Below, piece by piece: positions 39,384 through 49,712 of a stretch of 64,000 nt of DNA. The position numbers and the translations under genes were made by a program. Position 1 is the stretch's first letter; the number at the start of each line of letters is the position of its first letter. The notes under the pieces are model-generated. The model made no database searches. It was not told the origin of the DNA and saw nothing but the letters and a program-made list of their open reading frames with translations. Source of the DNA: Verrucosispora sioxanthis (GTDB lineage: Bacteria; Actinomycetota; Actinomycetes; Mycobacteriales; Micromonosporaceae); NCBI RefSeq assembly GCF_010560025.1, contig NZ_SAIY01000001.1, positions 248,001 to 312,000 on the forward strand, read 5' to 3'.

Positions 39384-40058
39384 TCACTCCAGGTTCCTTT
39401 CCCGTACGGCGGTGAGCAGCCGGTCTACGGCATCGCGGTCGGGTTGTTCCGGCAGCGCGGTGGTGGCGGCCGCGTCGGCGAGTTCAGCTTGCAGGGTCTC
39501 GGCCCAGCCGGTGACCGCCTCCCAGGACAGCTCGCCTCGGCGCACCGCGAGCAGCCGGTCACGCAGGTGCCGCACGTCGACCAGGATCTCCCCGGTGCGC
39601 AGCACGTGCACCCCGGCGACCAGCAGCCGGATCATGTGCATGGCCTGCTTGTGGTTCGTCTCGCCGGTGCGCTCGCGGCGGGCCGCCACCCGGTCGAGCT
39701 GATCCCGGGCGTAGCCGCCGTAGGTCTGGGCCACCCTCCGTGACAGGAACGCGTGCCGGGTGGCCAGCAACTGTCGCCCGTCCTCGGTGATCGTCTCGAC
39801 GAGCGGGGACCAGAGCACCTCCAGCACCGTCGGATTGCTCTGCAGGGCCAGCTCGCAGAAGCGTTCGAACTCCCAGGAGAACTGCTCCGCCGCCGGCCCG
39901 TCGAGGTGGGTGGGTGGCTTGTCCAGGCGCCAGAAGGCGCGGGTCGGTGCCACGTACACGCCGCGCCGGCCGTGGTCGGAATCCGGGCCGTGCAACCCGT
40001 ACGCCCGCGACCCGACCATGACGGCGAGGGCGGTGTGCCGCTCGACCAGTTCGATCAC
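39384..40058 (-). CDS. Nucleotidyltransferase-like protein (RlaP/YcgL type) with altered active site
   Basis: A 224-residue protein of the predicted nucleotidyltransferase family that opens with MVGSRAYGLHGPDSD. The second Asp of the expected G-S...D-x-D metal site is replaced by Gly (SDHG, followed by RRGVY), a single-base difference from GAC. The C-terminal two-thirds is helical, with KQAMHMIRLLVAGVHVLRTG typical of the group. The start is uncertain: GTG 40058 is used, and GTG 40067 or a start at 40094 are alternatives. It stands between the vapBC pair and glgE without coupling to either. It may be inactive or use another acidic residue. Confidence 0.65.
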   Translation of the reverse strand: MIELVERHTALAVMVGSRAYGLHGPDSDHGRRGVYVAPTRAFWRLDKPPTHLDGPAAEQFSWEFERFCELALQSNPTVLEVLWSPLVETITEDGRQLLATRHAFLSRRVAQTYGGYARDQLDRVAARRERTGETNHKQAMHMIRLLVAGVHVLRTGEILVDVRHLRDRLLAVRRGELSWEAVTGWAETLQAELADAAATTALPEQPDRDAVDRLLTAVRERNLE

Positions 40059-40149
40059 GCCGGGCACGCTACCCGGCGCACCACCGCCCTCCAAGATCTC
40101 GTTGGTCGTCGGCCGAGCGCGAGGGGATCTCGGGCAGTAGGTTGGGGCG

Positions 40150-42288
40150 GTGAGCGGACGGTTCCCGATCGAAGACGTCTCCCCCGTCGTCTCCTGCGGT
40201 CGCTACCCGGCCCGTGCGGTGGTCGGCGAGGTGGTGCCGGTGTCGGCGCGCGCCTACCGCGAGGGGCACGACGCGCTCGGCTGCAACGTGGTGTGGCTCG
40301 GCCCGGACGGGGTGGCCCGCCCGTTCACCCGGATGCGTCCGGGTGAACCCGGCCAGGACCGGTGGCACGCCAGCATCGTGCCGGACGCGGTGGGCGAGTG
40401 GAAATTCACCGTCGAGGCGTTCAGCGACCCCTACCTGACCTGGCACAACGCGGTCACCAAGAAGATCGCCGCTGGCCAGGGGCCAGCCGAGCTGGCCAAC
40501 GACCTCGCCGAGGGCGTACGCGTGCTGAGCGCCGCCACCAAGCTGGTGCCGAAGGGCGAGCGGGCCCGCCTCAAGACGGCCGCGAAGGCCCTCGGTGACG
40601 CCAAGCGGCAGTTGCCCCAGCGGGTGAGTCCGGCGTTGGAGCTGGCCGACCTGCTCTGGGCGCATCCGGTGCGGGAGCTGGTCACCACCGGCGAGGAGTA
40701 CCGCCTCTGGACCGACCGCGAGCGGGCCCTCTTCTCCGCCTGGTACGAGTTCTTCCCCCGCTCCGAGGGGGCGATCCCGGCGACCGTCGACGCGCCGGCC
40801 CGCTCCGGCACCTTCGCCACCGCCACCGAGCGGCTGCCAGGCGTGGCGGCGATGGGTTTCGACGTGCTCTACCTGCCGCCGATCCACCCGATCGGCCGGG
40901 TCAACCGCAAGGGCCCGAACAACAGCCTGCTCGCCGGGCCGGACGACGTGGGTTCGCCGTGGGCGATCGGCGCGGCCGAGGGCGGGCACGACGCCATCCA
41001 CCCCGACCTGGGTACGCCGGAGGACTTCCGCGACTTCGTCGCCGCCGCCGCCGAACACGGCCTTGAGGTGGCGATGGACCTGGCGTTGCAGTGCGCGCCG
41101 GATCACCCGTGGGTGACCGAGCACCCGGAGTGGTTCACCACCCGGGCCGACGGCAGCATCGCGTACGCGGAGAACCCGCCGAAGAAGTACCAGGACATCT
41201 ATCCACTGAACTTCGACAACGACCCGGAGGGCATCCGCGCCGAGGTGCTGCGGGTGGTGCGGCACTGGGTCGGCGAGGGCGTGAAGATCTTCCGGGTGGA
41301 CAACCCGCACACCAAGCCGGTCGACTTCTGGCACTGGCTGATCTGGGAGGTCAAGCGGGTCGACCCGGACGTGCTCTTCCTGGCCGAGGCGTTCACCCGA
41401 CCGGCGATGATGCACGGGCTGGCCAAGGTCGGCTTCACCCAGTCGTACACGTACTTCACCTGGCGGACCTCGGCCGCCGAGATGCGCGAGTACTGCACGG
41501 AGCTGGTGGCGGCGGCCGACTACATGCGGCCGAACTTCTGGCCCAACACGCCGGACATCCTGCACGCCTCGTTGCAGCACGGCGGGCCGCCGATGTTCAA
41601 GATCCGGGCGGTGCTGGCCGCGCTGCTCTCCCCGTCCTGGGGCATGTACGCCGGCTACGAGCTGTTCGAGCATGTGGCGCGCCCCGGCGCGGAGGAGTAC
41701 CTCGACAACGAGAAGTACGAGCTGCGGCCCCGGGACTGGGCCGGCGCCGAGGCACGGGGCCGGTCGCTGGCGCCGTTCCTCACCACCCTGAACCGGGTAC
41801 GCCGGGAGAACCCGGCCCTGCGCCGGCTGCGCAACCTGGTCTTCCACGACATCGACAACCCGGCCCTGCTGTGCTGGTCCAAGCACGATCCGGAGACCGG
41901 CAACACGGTGCTGGTGATCTGCTCGTTCGACTCGCACACCGTGCAGTGGGGCAACACCACCCTGGACATGCCGGCGCTGGGCCTGGACTGGCACGACCGG
42001 TTCACCGTGCACGACGAGCTGACCGGGGCCCGCTACGACTGGGGGCAGCGCAACGCGGTCCGGCTCGACCCGTACCTGCAGCCCGCGCACGTGCTCACCC
42101 TGCGCCCGGTCGCGGCGGCGTCGCCGTCGACCGGGCCGGGCGCGTCCGGGCCGGCCGACGCCGGGTCACCGGGTCAGGGCGGCACCGAGCCGGTCACCCT
42201 GACCGTTGAGAACGTGCCGGCCGACCTGTCGGGCGGCACCGCACCGACCGTTCCCGCCCAGAAGGACGACACCCGATGGACCAGCTGA
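40150..42288 (+). CDS. glgE: Alpha-1,4-glucan:maltose-1-phosphate maltosyltransferase
   Basis: A 712-residue GH13-fold enzyme that extends alpha-glucan using maltose 1-phosphate. N-terminal beta domains (1-200) precede the barrel, where [13 protein letters not shown] holds the nucleophile Asp (near residue 383) and [11 protein letters not shown] the acid/base Glu. The segment DNPHTKP is typical of GlgE and separates it from ordinary amylases. The last 60 or so residues (Gly/Ser/Pro-rich) extend beyond the usual end and may be unstructured. GTG start. It overlaps glgB by 13 bp, so the two are coupled. Confidence 0.95.
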   Translation: MSGRFPIEDVSPVVSCGRYPARAVVGEVVPVSARAYREGHDALGCNVVWLGPDGVARPFTRMRPGEPGQDRWHASIVPDAVGEWKFTVEAFSDPYLTWHNAVTKKIAAGQGPAELANDLAEGVRVLSAATKLVPKGERARLKTAAKALGDAKRQLPQRVSPALELADLLWAHPVRELVTTGEEYRLWTDRERALFSAWYEFFPRSEGAIPATVDAPARSGTFATATERLPGVAAMGFDVLYLPPIHPIGRVNRKGPNNSLLAGPDDVGSPWAIGAAEGGHDAIHPDLGTPEDFRDFVAAAAEHGLEVAMDLALQCAPDHPWVTEHPEWFTTRADGSIAYAENPPKKYQDIYPLNFDNDPEGIRAEVLRVVRHWVGEGVKIFRVDNPHTKPVDFWHWLIWEVKRVDPDVLFLAEAFTRPAMMHGLAKVGFTQSYTYFTWRTSAAEMREYCTELVAAADYMRPNFWPNTPDILHASLQHGGPPMFKIRAVLAALLSPSWGMYAGYELFEHVARPGAEEYLDNEKYELRPRDWAGAEARGRSLAPFLTTLNRVRRENPALRRLRNLVFHDIDNPALLCWSKHDPETGNTVLVICSFDSHTVQWGNTTLDMPALGLDWHDRFTVHDELTGARYDWGQRNAVRLDPYLQPAHVLTLRPVAAASPSTGPGASGPADAGSPGQGGTEPVTLTVENVPADLSGGTAPTVPAQKDDTRWTS

Positions 42289-44378
42289 TCTCCGGGGAGA
42301 TCCACGACCCACACGCCGTGCTCGGCGCGCACCCGACCGGCGGGCGTACGGTGATCCGCGCCCTGCGCCGGGGCGCGGGCGACGTGAGCGTGCTGGTCGG
42401 CGAGGAGCGGCACCCGATGAAGCGGGTGCACGACGTCGGCGTCTTCGAGGCCACCGTCCCCGGTGAGGTGCTCGACTACCGGCTCGACGTCGACGGGGTA
42501 CGCCACGACGACCCGTACCGTTTCCCGCCAACCCTCGGCGAGCTGGACCTGCACCTCATCGCTGAGGGCCGGCACGAGCGGCTGTGGGAAGCGCTGGGCG
42601 CCCGGGTCGTCGACGGCGGGGTGGCATTCGCGGTGTGGGCGCCGAACGCGCGGGGCGTGCGGCTGGTCGGCGACCTGACCGGCTGGGCACCCGACGACGG
42701 ATGGCCGATGCGGTCGCTCGGCTCGACCGGCGTGTGGGAGATCTTCGTGCCCGGGGCCACCGCCGGCAGCCGGTACAAGTACCGCGTGCTGGGCGCGGAC
42801 GGGTACTGGCGGGACAAGGCCGACCCCCTCGCCGCGTACGCGGAGGTGCCGCCGGCCACCGCGTCGGTGGTGCACCGGTCGACCTTCGAGTGGTCGGACG
42901 CCCAGTGGCTGGGCCGGCGGTCGCGGCGGCAGCCGCACCAGGAGCCGATGAGCGTGTACGAGGTGCACCTCGGCTCGTGGCGGCCCGGCCTGGGCTACCG
43001 GGAGCTGGCCGAGCAGTTGACCGCGTACGTGGTGGAGCTGGGCTTCACCCACGTGGAGTTCCTACCGGTGATGGAGCACCCGTTCGGCGGCTCGTGGGGC
43101 TACCAGGTGACCGGCTACTTCGCCCCGACCGCCCGGTTCGGCGATCCCGACGACTTCCGGTACCTGGTGGACCGGCTGCACGCCGCCGGCATCGGGGTGA
43201 TCCTGGACTGGGTGCCCGCGCACTTCCCGAAGGACGAGTGGGCCCTCGCCCGGTTCGACGGCACCCCGCTCTACGAGCATCCCGATCCGCGCCGGGGTGA
43301 GCATCCCGACTGGGGCACCTACGTCTTCGACTTCGGTCGCCGGGAGGTACGCAACTTCCTGGTCGCCAACGCGCTCTACTGGCTCGACGAGTTCCACGTC
43401 GACGGGCTGCGGGTGGACGCGGTCGCCTCGATGCTCTACCTGGACTACTCCCGCCAGGACGGGCAGTGGACGCCGAACGTGCACGGCGGCCGGGAGAACC
43501 TGGAAGCCATCGCGTTCATGCAGGAGGTCAACGCGACGGTCTACAAGCACCACGCCGGCGTCATGATGATCGCCGAAGAGTCCACCGCCTGGCCGGGGGT
43601 GACCCGGGCGACCAGCGACGGCGGGCTCGGCTTCGGGTTCAAGTGGAACATGGGCTGGATGCACGACACCCTGCTCTACACCTCGAAGGACCCGATCTAC
43701 CGGCAGCACCACCACCATCAGCTCACCTTCTCCCTGGCGTACGCCTGGAGCGAGAACTACACGCTGCCGATCAGCCACGACGAGGTGGTGCACGGCAAGG
43801 GCTCACTGGCGAGCAAGATGCCCGGCGACACGTGGCAGCGGCTGGCGAACGTCCGGGTGCTGCTGGCGTACATGTGGGCGCACCCGGGCAAGCAGTTGTT
43901 GTTCATGGGGTGTGAGCTGGCCGACGACCGGGAGTGGAGCGAGGAACGCGGCCTCGACTGGTACCTGCTGCACGATCCGGCACGGGCCGGCGTGCAACGC
44001 CTGGTCGGCGACCTGAACCGGGTCTACCGGGACACCCCGGCCCTGTGGGCGCAGGACACCTCCCCCGCCGGTTTCCGCTGGCTCGCCGGTGACGACGTCG
44101 CCAACAACACCATCTCGTTCGTCCGGATCGCGCCCGACGGGGCGACGCTGGTCTGCGTGGCCAACTTCTCCGCGCTGCCGCTGGAGGACTACCGGATCGG
44201 GTTGCCGGCCGCGGGTGCCTGGGCGGAGGTGGTCAACACCGACGCCCACCACTACGGCGGCTCGGGCGTCGGCAACCTGGGCACGGTGCACGCCGAGAAC
44301 GTGCCGTGGCACGGCCAACCGGCCTCGGTGGCGCTGCGCGTACCGCCCCTGGGCGCCCTCTGGCTCCGCGCGGCATGA
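42276..44378 (+). CDS. glgB: 1,4-alpha-glucan branching enzyme
   Basis: A 700-residue GH13 branching enzyme that makes the alpha-1,6 branches of glycogen. Two N-terminal beta domains (about 1-210, the second a CBM48 with [19 protein letters not shown]) precede the barrel. The barrel contains [27 protein letters not shown] (nucleophile Asp), [12 protein letters not shown] (acid/base Glu) and [15 protein letters not shown]. Its start lies inside glgE. It completes the GlgC-GlgM-GlgE-GlgB route in this window. No terminator is clear in the 258 bp that follow, which hold a TTGACC at 44464 as a weak candidate -35. Confidence 0.97.
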   Translation: MDQLISGEIHDPHAVLGAHPTGGRTVIRALRRGAGDVSVLVGEERHPMKRVHDVGVFEATVPGEVLDYRLDVDGVRHDDPYRFPPTLGELDLHLIAEGRHERLWEALGARVVDGGVAFAVWAPNARGVRLVGDLTGWAPDDGWPMRSLGSTGVWEIFVPGATAGSRYKYRVLGADGYWRDKADPLAAYAEVPPATASVVHRSTFEWSDAQWLGRRSRRQPHQEPMSVYEVHLGSWRPGLGYRELAEQLTAYVVELGFTHVEFLPVMEHPFGGSWGYQVTGYFAPTARFGDPDDFRYLVDRLHAAGIGVILDWVPAHFPKDEWALARFDGTPLYEHPDPRRGEHPDWGTYVFDFGRREVRNFLVANALYWLDEFHVDGLRVDAVASMLYLDYSRQDGQWTPNVHGGRENLEAIAFMQEVNATVYKHHAGVMMIAEESTAWPGVTRATSDGGLGFGFKWNMGWMHDTLLYTSKDPIYRQHHHHQLTFSLAYAWSENYTLPISHDEVVHGKGSLASKMPGDTWQRLANVRVLLAYMWAHPGKQLLFMGCELADDREWSEERGLDWYLLHDPARAGVQRLVGDLNRVYRDTPALWAQDTSPAGFRWLAGDDVANNTISFVRIAPDGATLVCVANFSALPLEDYRIGLPAAGAWAEVVNTDAHHYGGSGVGNLGTVHAENVPWHGQPASVALRVPPLGALWLRAA

Positions 44379-44636
44379 GCAGCGAGCAGTGATCAGTAGG
44401 GCGAGTGGCACGGTTGGAGACAGTCGAGACTAGTGCGCCGCCACGGCGGGCGAGATCGATGAGTTGACCCTTTTCCCGGTCGTCCGCTCCATACCGACCA
44501 CGCACCCCGCATGACCAATAGTACGCTTTGTCCGATATGGCAGTTATCGGGGTGACGCGGGGAGCGCCATGTTCTGGAGGCGTGGCACCCAGCTTTGCCC
44601 TGCGTCCGCTAGCGCACCAGCCTGCGATACCTCTCG

Positions 44637-46130
44637 GTGACGGCTGGAGACACTTCCCGACGCGGCCACCAGGTGGCCGGTTTGTCTAGGCCCAACTTCA
44701 CAGACGGCGGGCGGCCGACCATGCCAGCCGACGCGGTCGGCGTGTCCCTCGCCCCGAGCACCTCAGCGCACTCGAATACCCCCGGGCCCTCGACCGGCCG
44801 ACCAGGGACTCCGGCGGTCGCTTCATGGATAGCCACCGCAGTGATCGGACGCGCGGTCAGCGCCATCGTGCCGCTGGCGCTGATTCCGGTGACGCTGTCG
44901 TATCTCGGCCCTGATCTGTACGGGCTGTGGATGGCGGTGCTCGCTCTGACCGGCATGGCTGCCTTCGCCGACCTGGGACTCGGGAACGGCCTGCTCACCC
45001 GGCTGGCGCCGTGTTGCGCCAGTGGTGACAGCCGACTGGCCCGCGGTTACGTCACCAGCGCCTACGCGATGGTGACGGGCATCGCCCTGAGCGGCTGCGC
45101 CGCGCTGTGGCTCATCTCGGGGCTGATTCCCTGGCGAACCGTCTTCAACGCGCCAGATTCCATTGCACCCGCCGACGCCCGCACCTTGACCCTAGCCTGC
45201 CTGACCGCGTTCTTGCTGAACATGCCCCTGTCGCTGGTCAACCGGGTCCAGTTCGCGTATCGACTCGGAGCAACAAGCAACCTGTGGCAGGCGGCCGGAG
45301 CGGCTTCCTCGCTGCCGCTGGCGCTTGGCGCAGTGCATATCGGCAGCCCCGCTGTCGCGGTCGTCGCTGCCGCCGTCACCGGCCCGGTGCTGGTCAACGT
45401 CGTCAACACCGCCTGGACGTTCGGTCGCAGGCTGCCTGACCTCGCTCCGACATGGCAGGCCCTGGACCCCGCAACCGGCCGGCAGCTACTGAGGATCAGC
45501 GGCTTGTTCGGCGTCGTCACGATCCTGATGACCGTCGCCGACAACGCGGACAGTTTGATCATCGCGCACACGCAAGGTCTCGCCGAGGTCACCGCGTACG
45601 CGGTTCCGGCCCGGTTGTTCATACAGCTCGGCGTGGTCGTGATGCTGGTGAATCAGCCATTCTGGCCGGCACACGGCGAAGCGCTGGCCGCCGGTCGGGT
45701 GAGCTGGATCCGCCACACCGCGCGGCGGATGGTCCTCGTGTCCACGGTCATCGTGCTGGTGCCGGCCACCGCCCTGGTCCTGTGCGGTGAGTGGCTGTTC
45801 GTCACCTGGTTGTCGGTGCCGTTGGTGGACGATCGCTGGCTGTTGCCGGGCCTGGCCCTGTGGTGGCTGGTCGTGGCGGCCACCTCACCGATATTCATGG
45901 TGCAGAACGCCGCCGGAGTCGTCCGACCGCAACTTATCGGCTACGCCGCCTATCTCGGTCTGTCGCTCGTCGGCAAATGGTACGGCGCGAAGTGGTTCGG
46001 CATTTCCGCCGTGCCGTACGTCGGCGCGGCCTGCTATCTGCTGACTGTCGTCCCGGCGGCGATACACGGCTACCACCGGGCGTTGGCCTCCCGGGCACTA
46101 CCCGAACATGCGAAAGGTGATCTGCGATGA
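44637..46130 (+). CDS. Second polysaccharide flippase (Wzx/PST-like)
   Basis: A 497-residue protein with about twelve hydrophobic segments from residue 62 on (ASWIATAVIGRAVSAIVPLA, then ALIPVTLSYLGPDLYGLWMA). The latter wording is typical of the polysaccharide-transporter flippases. The first 60 residues are polar and poorly supported. An ATG at 44721 (MPADAVGV) is an alternative start; neither has a clear ribosome site. It would flip lipid-linked repeat units outward. It overlaps the next glycosyltransferase by 4 bp (ATGA) and begins cluster B. Confidence 0.8.
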   Translation: MTAGDTSRRGHQVAGLSRPNFTDGGRPTMPADAVGVSLAPSTSAHSNTPGPSTGRPGTPAVASWIATAVIGRAVSAIVPLALIPVTLSYLGPDLYGLWMAVLALTGMAAFADLGLGNGLLTRLAPCCASGDSRLARGYVTSAYAMVTGIALSGCAALWLISGLIPWRTVFNAPDSIAPADARTLTLACLTAFLLNMPLSLVNRVQFAYRLGATSNLWQAAGAASSLPLALGAVHIGSPAVAVVAAAVTGPVLVNVVNTAWTFGRRLPDLAPTWQALDPATGRQLLRISGLFGVVTILMTVADNADSLIIAHTQGLAEVTAYAVPARLFIQLGVVVMLVNQPFWPAHGEALAAGRVSWIRHTARRMVLVSTVIVLVPATALVLCGEWLFVTWLSVPLVDDRWLLPGLALWWLVVAATSPIFMVQNAAGVVRPQLIGYAAYLGLSLVGKWYGAKWFGISAVPYVGAACYLLTVVPAAIHGYHRALASRALPEHAKGDLR

Positions 46131-47497
46131 CACGTCCTCGTGACGATTCGCCGCACGGTGGCGGATTCCCCAAGGTGCTGGTCGTCGGACACATGCCGTT
46201 CGACCGCTCCACCGGCACGACGATCACATTGTCCAACCTGTTTCACGGCTGGCCGAAGGACCGCCTGGCGCAGGTCTACACCTCTGGTGCCGAGCCGTCG
46301 ACGGAGGTGTGCGAGGAATTCCTGCAGTTCCCGCCGCGCGAGCACTACCCCCGCCCGCAGTATCTCGCGCTTCGGATGCTGGGGTGGAACGGCACCGGCC
46401 CGGTCCAGAACATGCCGGCACTCGCCGCAGTTCGCGACGCCGCGGACCGGCGGTCCACCGTGGCGTCCTGGTACACGCATCTTGTCGCGCTCGGCGATCT
46501 CAGCCCACTGCGCCTTCCGCCCCGGGTCGCCGACTGGATGCGGCAGTACCGACCCGACCTGGTCTACTCGATGCTCGGCAGTGTCCGACTGACCCGGCTG
46601 GCGGCCCACGCCGCCCGGCTCTGCGGGGTGCCACTGGTCCCGCACTTCACCGACGACTGGCCAGCGACTTTGTACGGTCGTCGCGAGCTGTGGGGCGTCG
46701 CGGCGTCGCGGTTGCACGCCGCGGTCCGCGACCTCATCAGGCTCGCCCCGTGCGGCATGGCGATCAGCGAGCCGATGGCCGAGGAGTACCAGCGCCGGTA
46801 CGGGATCCCGTTCGACGTCTTCACCAACTCGGTGGACGCGGACTTCTTCGCCGCGCCACCGCCACCGGTGGCGCCTGAACGGGACCGTCCGACGAACCTC
46901 GTCTATGTCGGAGGGCTGCACCTGGGTCGTTGGCGGTCGCTGCTCAGCATCGCGGCCGGCGCGGCAGCGATCAGCACCGCAGCCACCCCGGTCCGGCTCA
47001 CCGTGCACTGTCCGACCGAGGACGCCGACCGCTACCGTCGCGAGTTCGCCGGTTATCCCGGCGTGCACTTCGGGCGGTCGCTGGCCAGTCACGAGGTGCC
47101 CGCCGTGCTCGCGGCAGCGGACATCCTGGTGCACGTCGAAAGCTTCGCCGAGGACACCCGGCGCTATACGCACTATTCGGTGTCGACCAAGATTCCTCAG
47201 TACCTGGCCGCCGGCCGACCCATCTTCGGGCACGGTCCGGCCGAACTCGCCTCGATGGCGTACATCCGGTCGGCCGGCGCCGGGATCGTGGTCGGAACAC
47301 CTGAGCCGGACGTGGTCACTGAGCAGTTGTGGAAGCTGTGTCTCGACTCTTCCTCCTGGCGGGAGTACGCAGGCAACGGTCGGGCGCACGCGGAGCGCCA
47401 CCACCGACGGGAGCGGGTGGCGACGCGGTTCGCCGAGGTACTCCAACGGGCCGCGCGATCGAGCCCCACACCGACCGGGACGAGGGAAAGACTGTGA
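46127..47497 (+). CDS. Glycosyltransferase family 4-like protein
   Basis: A 456-residue GT-B glycosyltransferase. KVLVVGHMPFDRSTGTTITL opens the acceptor domain and NLVYVGGLHLGRWRSLL the donor domain (about 258). SVSTKIPQYLAAGRPIFGHG (about 345) matches the donor-site helix in which a conserved acid is often replaced. Sugar specificity is unknown. It overlaps the genes on both sides by 4 bp (ATGA and GTGA), so the flippase and both transferases form one coupled unit. Nothing in the sequence says which sugar it adds. Confidence 0.82.
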   Translation: MTRPRDDSPHGGGFPKVLVVGHMPFDRSTGTTITLSNLFHGWPKDRLAQVYTSGAEPSTEVCEEFLQFPPREHYPRPQYLALRMLGWNGTGPVQNMPALAAVRDAADRRSTVASWYTHLVALGDLSPLRLPPRVADWMRQYRPDLVYSMLGSVRLTRLAAHAARLCGVPLVPHFTDDWPATLYGRRELWGVAASRLHAAVRDLIRLAPCGMAISEPMAEEYQRRYGIPFDVFTNSVDADFFAAPPPPVAPERDRPTNLVYVGGLHLGRWRSLLSIAAGAAAISTAATPVRLTVHCPTEDADRYRREFAGYPGVHFGRSLASHEVPAVLAAADILVHVESFAEDTRRYTHYSVSTKIPQYLAAGRPIFGHGPAELASMAYIRSAGAGIVVGTPEPDVVTEQLWKLCLDSSSWREYAGNGRAHAERHHRRERVATRFAEVLQRAARSSPTPTGTRERL

Positions 47498-48687
47498 ATC
47501 GCTCAGGAGAGTGGATCGCCTGTGTCGGCCCGTTCCTCTTCCCCTGGGGCGACGCTAGTTCCCGCCGAGTTTTCGGCCTCGTCGGCTCGTTGGCGGCCGC
47601 CGGCCAGCAGGTTGTGGTGGCCAGTGGCGATTCGCAGCCGCGCGTACCGACGCCGGTGCCCGGCTTCGACGGACCAGGCACCGTATCCCACGTGGGCCTC
47701 GGCGAGGCACCAGCGGCGGATGCGGGACTGCTCCGCGTCTCGGTGCGGGCCTTCGTCACATGGGGTCGACGCACGGTGCGCTGGCTGGAGGAGCAGCCGA
47801 CGAAACCGTCGCACGTGCTCCTGCACGGCGGGCAAGCACAGTACGCCCACCAAATCATCCGCTGGTGCAGCCGGCATCGGGTGCCACTGGTGGCTGACGT
47901 GGTGGACTGGCATGACGGACGCTACGTCAGGGGCGGCAGGTTCGGTCCGCTGAACGCCAGCATGAAGTTGGCGCTGCGGTACCACTACCCGCGCTGCGAC
48001 GGCATCATCGCCATCAGCGCCCTGCTCACCGAGTACTACGAGGCGCGCGCTCGTGCGGTGGTGCGGGTACCGTCGACGGTGGACGTGGCAAATCTTCCTC
48101 TCCTCGCCCCGAAGGGTCGACGCGGAGCCGCACTCGTCATCGCCTACGCGGGGAATCCCGGCCGGAACAACAAGGACCTGCTTTCCCACGTGGTGCTCGC
48201 CGCGCAGCGGGCACACTGCGCACAGGCACCGGTCGAGCTGCGCATCCTCGGCCCGTCCCCCGACGAGGTGCGTGCGCTGATCGGTGGGGCGCTGCCGGAC
48301 AATGTACGCGCACTGGGACGGCTGGCACAGCACGAGGTTCCGATCGCGGTGCAGCAGGCCGACTTCACGGTGCTGCTGCGCCGGCCGGAGCGGGCCTCCA
48401 ACGCGGGATTCTCCACCAAGTTCTGCGAGAGTCTCGCCAACGGGGTACCGGTGATCGCGAATCTCACCGGCGACATGGCTGAGTACCTCCACCACGGGGT
48501 AGAGGGGCTGGTCTGTCCCGATTACTCCGTGGAGAGCGTGACGCAGACCCTTCGCGTTGCGGCGCGGCTCAGCGATCGGGACCGGGCGCAGCTTCGGGTG
48601 GCGGCGCGGGAGCGGGCGCTGAAGTCCCTCGACTACCGCGTCCACGCCGTCACCCTCGGCGAATTCTTCGATCGCCTGCACGCCTGA
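47494..48687 (+). CDS. Glycosyltransferase family 4-like protein
   Basis: A 397-residue GT-B glycosyltransferase. It starts at a GTG overlapping the previous stop. WIACVGPFLFPWGDASSRRV starts the N-terminal domain, where loop residues resemble those of enzymes acting on lipid-linked acceptors. The donor domain contains IAYAGNPGRNNKDLL (about 212) and STKFCESLANGVPVIANL (about 305). Specificity is unknown. It is the last plus-strand gene of cluster B and is convergent with the LCP gene 31 bp away. Confidence 0.82.
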   Translation: MNRSGEWIACVGPFLFPWGDASSRRVFGLVGSLAAAGQQVVVASGDSQPRVPTPVPGFDGPGTVSHVGLGEAPAADAGLLRVSVRAFVTWGRRTVRWLEEQPTKPSHVLLHGGQAQYAHQIIRWCSRHRVPLVADVVDWHDGRYVRGGRFGPLNASMKLALRYHYPRCDGIIAISALLTEYYEARARAVVRVPSTVDVANLPLLAPKGRRGAALVIAYAGNPGRNNKDLLSHVVLAAQRAHCAQAPVELRILGPSPDEVRALIGGALPDNVRALGRLAQHEVPIAVQQADFTVLLRRPERASNAGFSTKFCESLANGVPVIANLTGDMAEYLHHGVEGLVCPDYSVESVTQTLRVAARLSDRDRAQLRVAARERALKSLDYRVHAVTLGEFFDRLHA

Positions 48688-48718
48688 CCTTCCGCGTACG
48701 CGGCGGCTGGTGCGGTGA

Positions 48719-49705
48719 CTACTGCGGATTCTCCGTCAACCAGTGGTCCAACTCGTCGTTTTTGACCGCCTGGTACAGCGCGGCGGCGGCAGGCCGGTCC
48801 GCAAGGACGACGCTCTGGTCACCGATCATGCCAACTCCGGCGGTGGGACTGGTCAGCATTGTCACCCGGTCGGCCCTGATCCTGCGGAGACGCCAGGCGG
48901 TGTCCCCAACGGCCAGATCCGCGTCGATCTGCACGGCACCTGCGAGTCTTCGCAGAAAGGTGTTGAGACGCGCCGGTTCGACGAGGATGCCCGCGCGGGT
49001 CACCTCTTGCAACACGGCGGTGAAGATCGCTTGTTGGTGACGAATCCGGCTGAAGTCGCCGTCGGCGAACTGATAGCGCTCACGGGCGTACTCGAGGGCG
49101 ACCGCGCCATTCATCCGGTGCGTACCCGGAGGAAAGACGGCACCACCTGCGGCAAAGGACCTGAACGGCGCATCGACGACCACCTCTATCCCGCCGAGCC
49201 CATCGATGATTTCAGCGAACCCGGCGAAGTCCACAACTGCGACGTGGTCGACCCGGACACCGGTGAAATCCTCGACGGTTCGTACGAGCAGCGGTGCGCC
49301 ACCCCAGGCGTAGGCAGCATTGATCTTGGCATGCCTGGGCCGGTCGGCCGTGCTGGCCGTTGGGACGTTGACCCAGGTGTCACGAGGGATGGAGATGACG
49401 TACGCCCGGTCCTGGCTCGGCGGGACGTGCACAAGAAGAATGCTGTCGCCACGTTGCGCCGCACCAGGCTGTTCAGCCTGGTCCGTACCGATCACGAGGA
49501 AGTTGAGCGCCTCATCCGGCGCCGGCCGCTGCTCGGCGGGGATGCGCTCGAAGGCGTCGACGCGCCGGATCTCGGCATCAAACGAGCGAAGGTAGAGCCA
49601 ACCGCCGACGCCGGCACCGGTGATCACCAGCAGGGCCAGGGCGGCAACCAGTGCCACCGCCCTGGTCCAGCGGTTGCGCAACACATTGGGCCTGCGCAGT
49701 TCCAT
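48719..49705 (-). CDS. LytR-CpsA-Psr (LCP) family cell-wall glycopolymer ligase
   Basis: A 328-residue membrane-anchored protein with one N-terminal transmembrane helix (about 15-38). The extracellular LCP domain has NFLVIGTDQAE, RGDSILLVHVPP, YVISIPRDTWV and AKINAAYAWGG, with the Arg and Asp residues that bind the pyrophosphate of the lipid carrier. LCP proteins move glycopolymers from undecaprenyl pyrophosphate to peptidoglycan or related acceptors. The ATG at 49705 has a GAGG ribosome site 5 bp upstream; a GTG at 49711 is possible. It follows capG copy 2 by a few bases on the same strand, so its polymer probably contains L-FucNAc. Confidence 0.9.
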   Translation of the reverse strand: MELRRPNVLRNRWTRAVALVAALALLVITGAGVGGWLYLRSFDAEIRRVDAFERIPAEQRPAPDEALNFLVIGTDQAEQPGAAQRGDSILLVHVPPSQDRAYVISIPRDTWVNVPTASTADRPRHAKINAAYAWGGAPLLVRTVEDFTGVRVDHVAVVDFAGFAEIIDGLGGIEVVVDAPFRSFAAGGAVFPPGTHRMNGAVALEYARERYQFADGDFSRIRHQQAIFTAVLQEVTRAGILVEPARLNTFLRRLAGAVQIDADLAVGDTAWRLRRIRADRVTMLTSPTAGVGMIGDQSVVLADRPAAAALYQAVKNDELDHWLTENPQ

Positions 49706-49712
49706 CGTCACC

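Noticed and set aside
40069..42090. A 673-codon minus-strand frame opposite glgE
   Set aside because: It mirrors glgE codons and shows no domain; glgE is certain.
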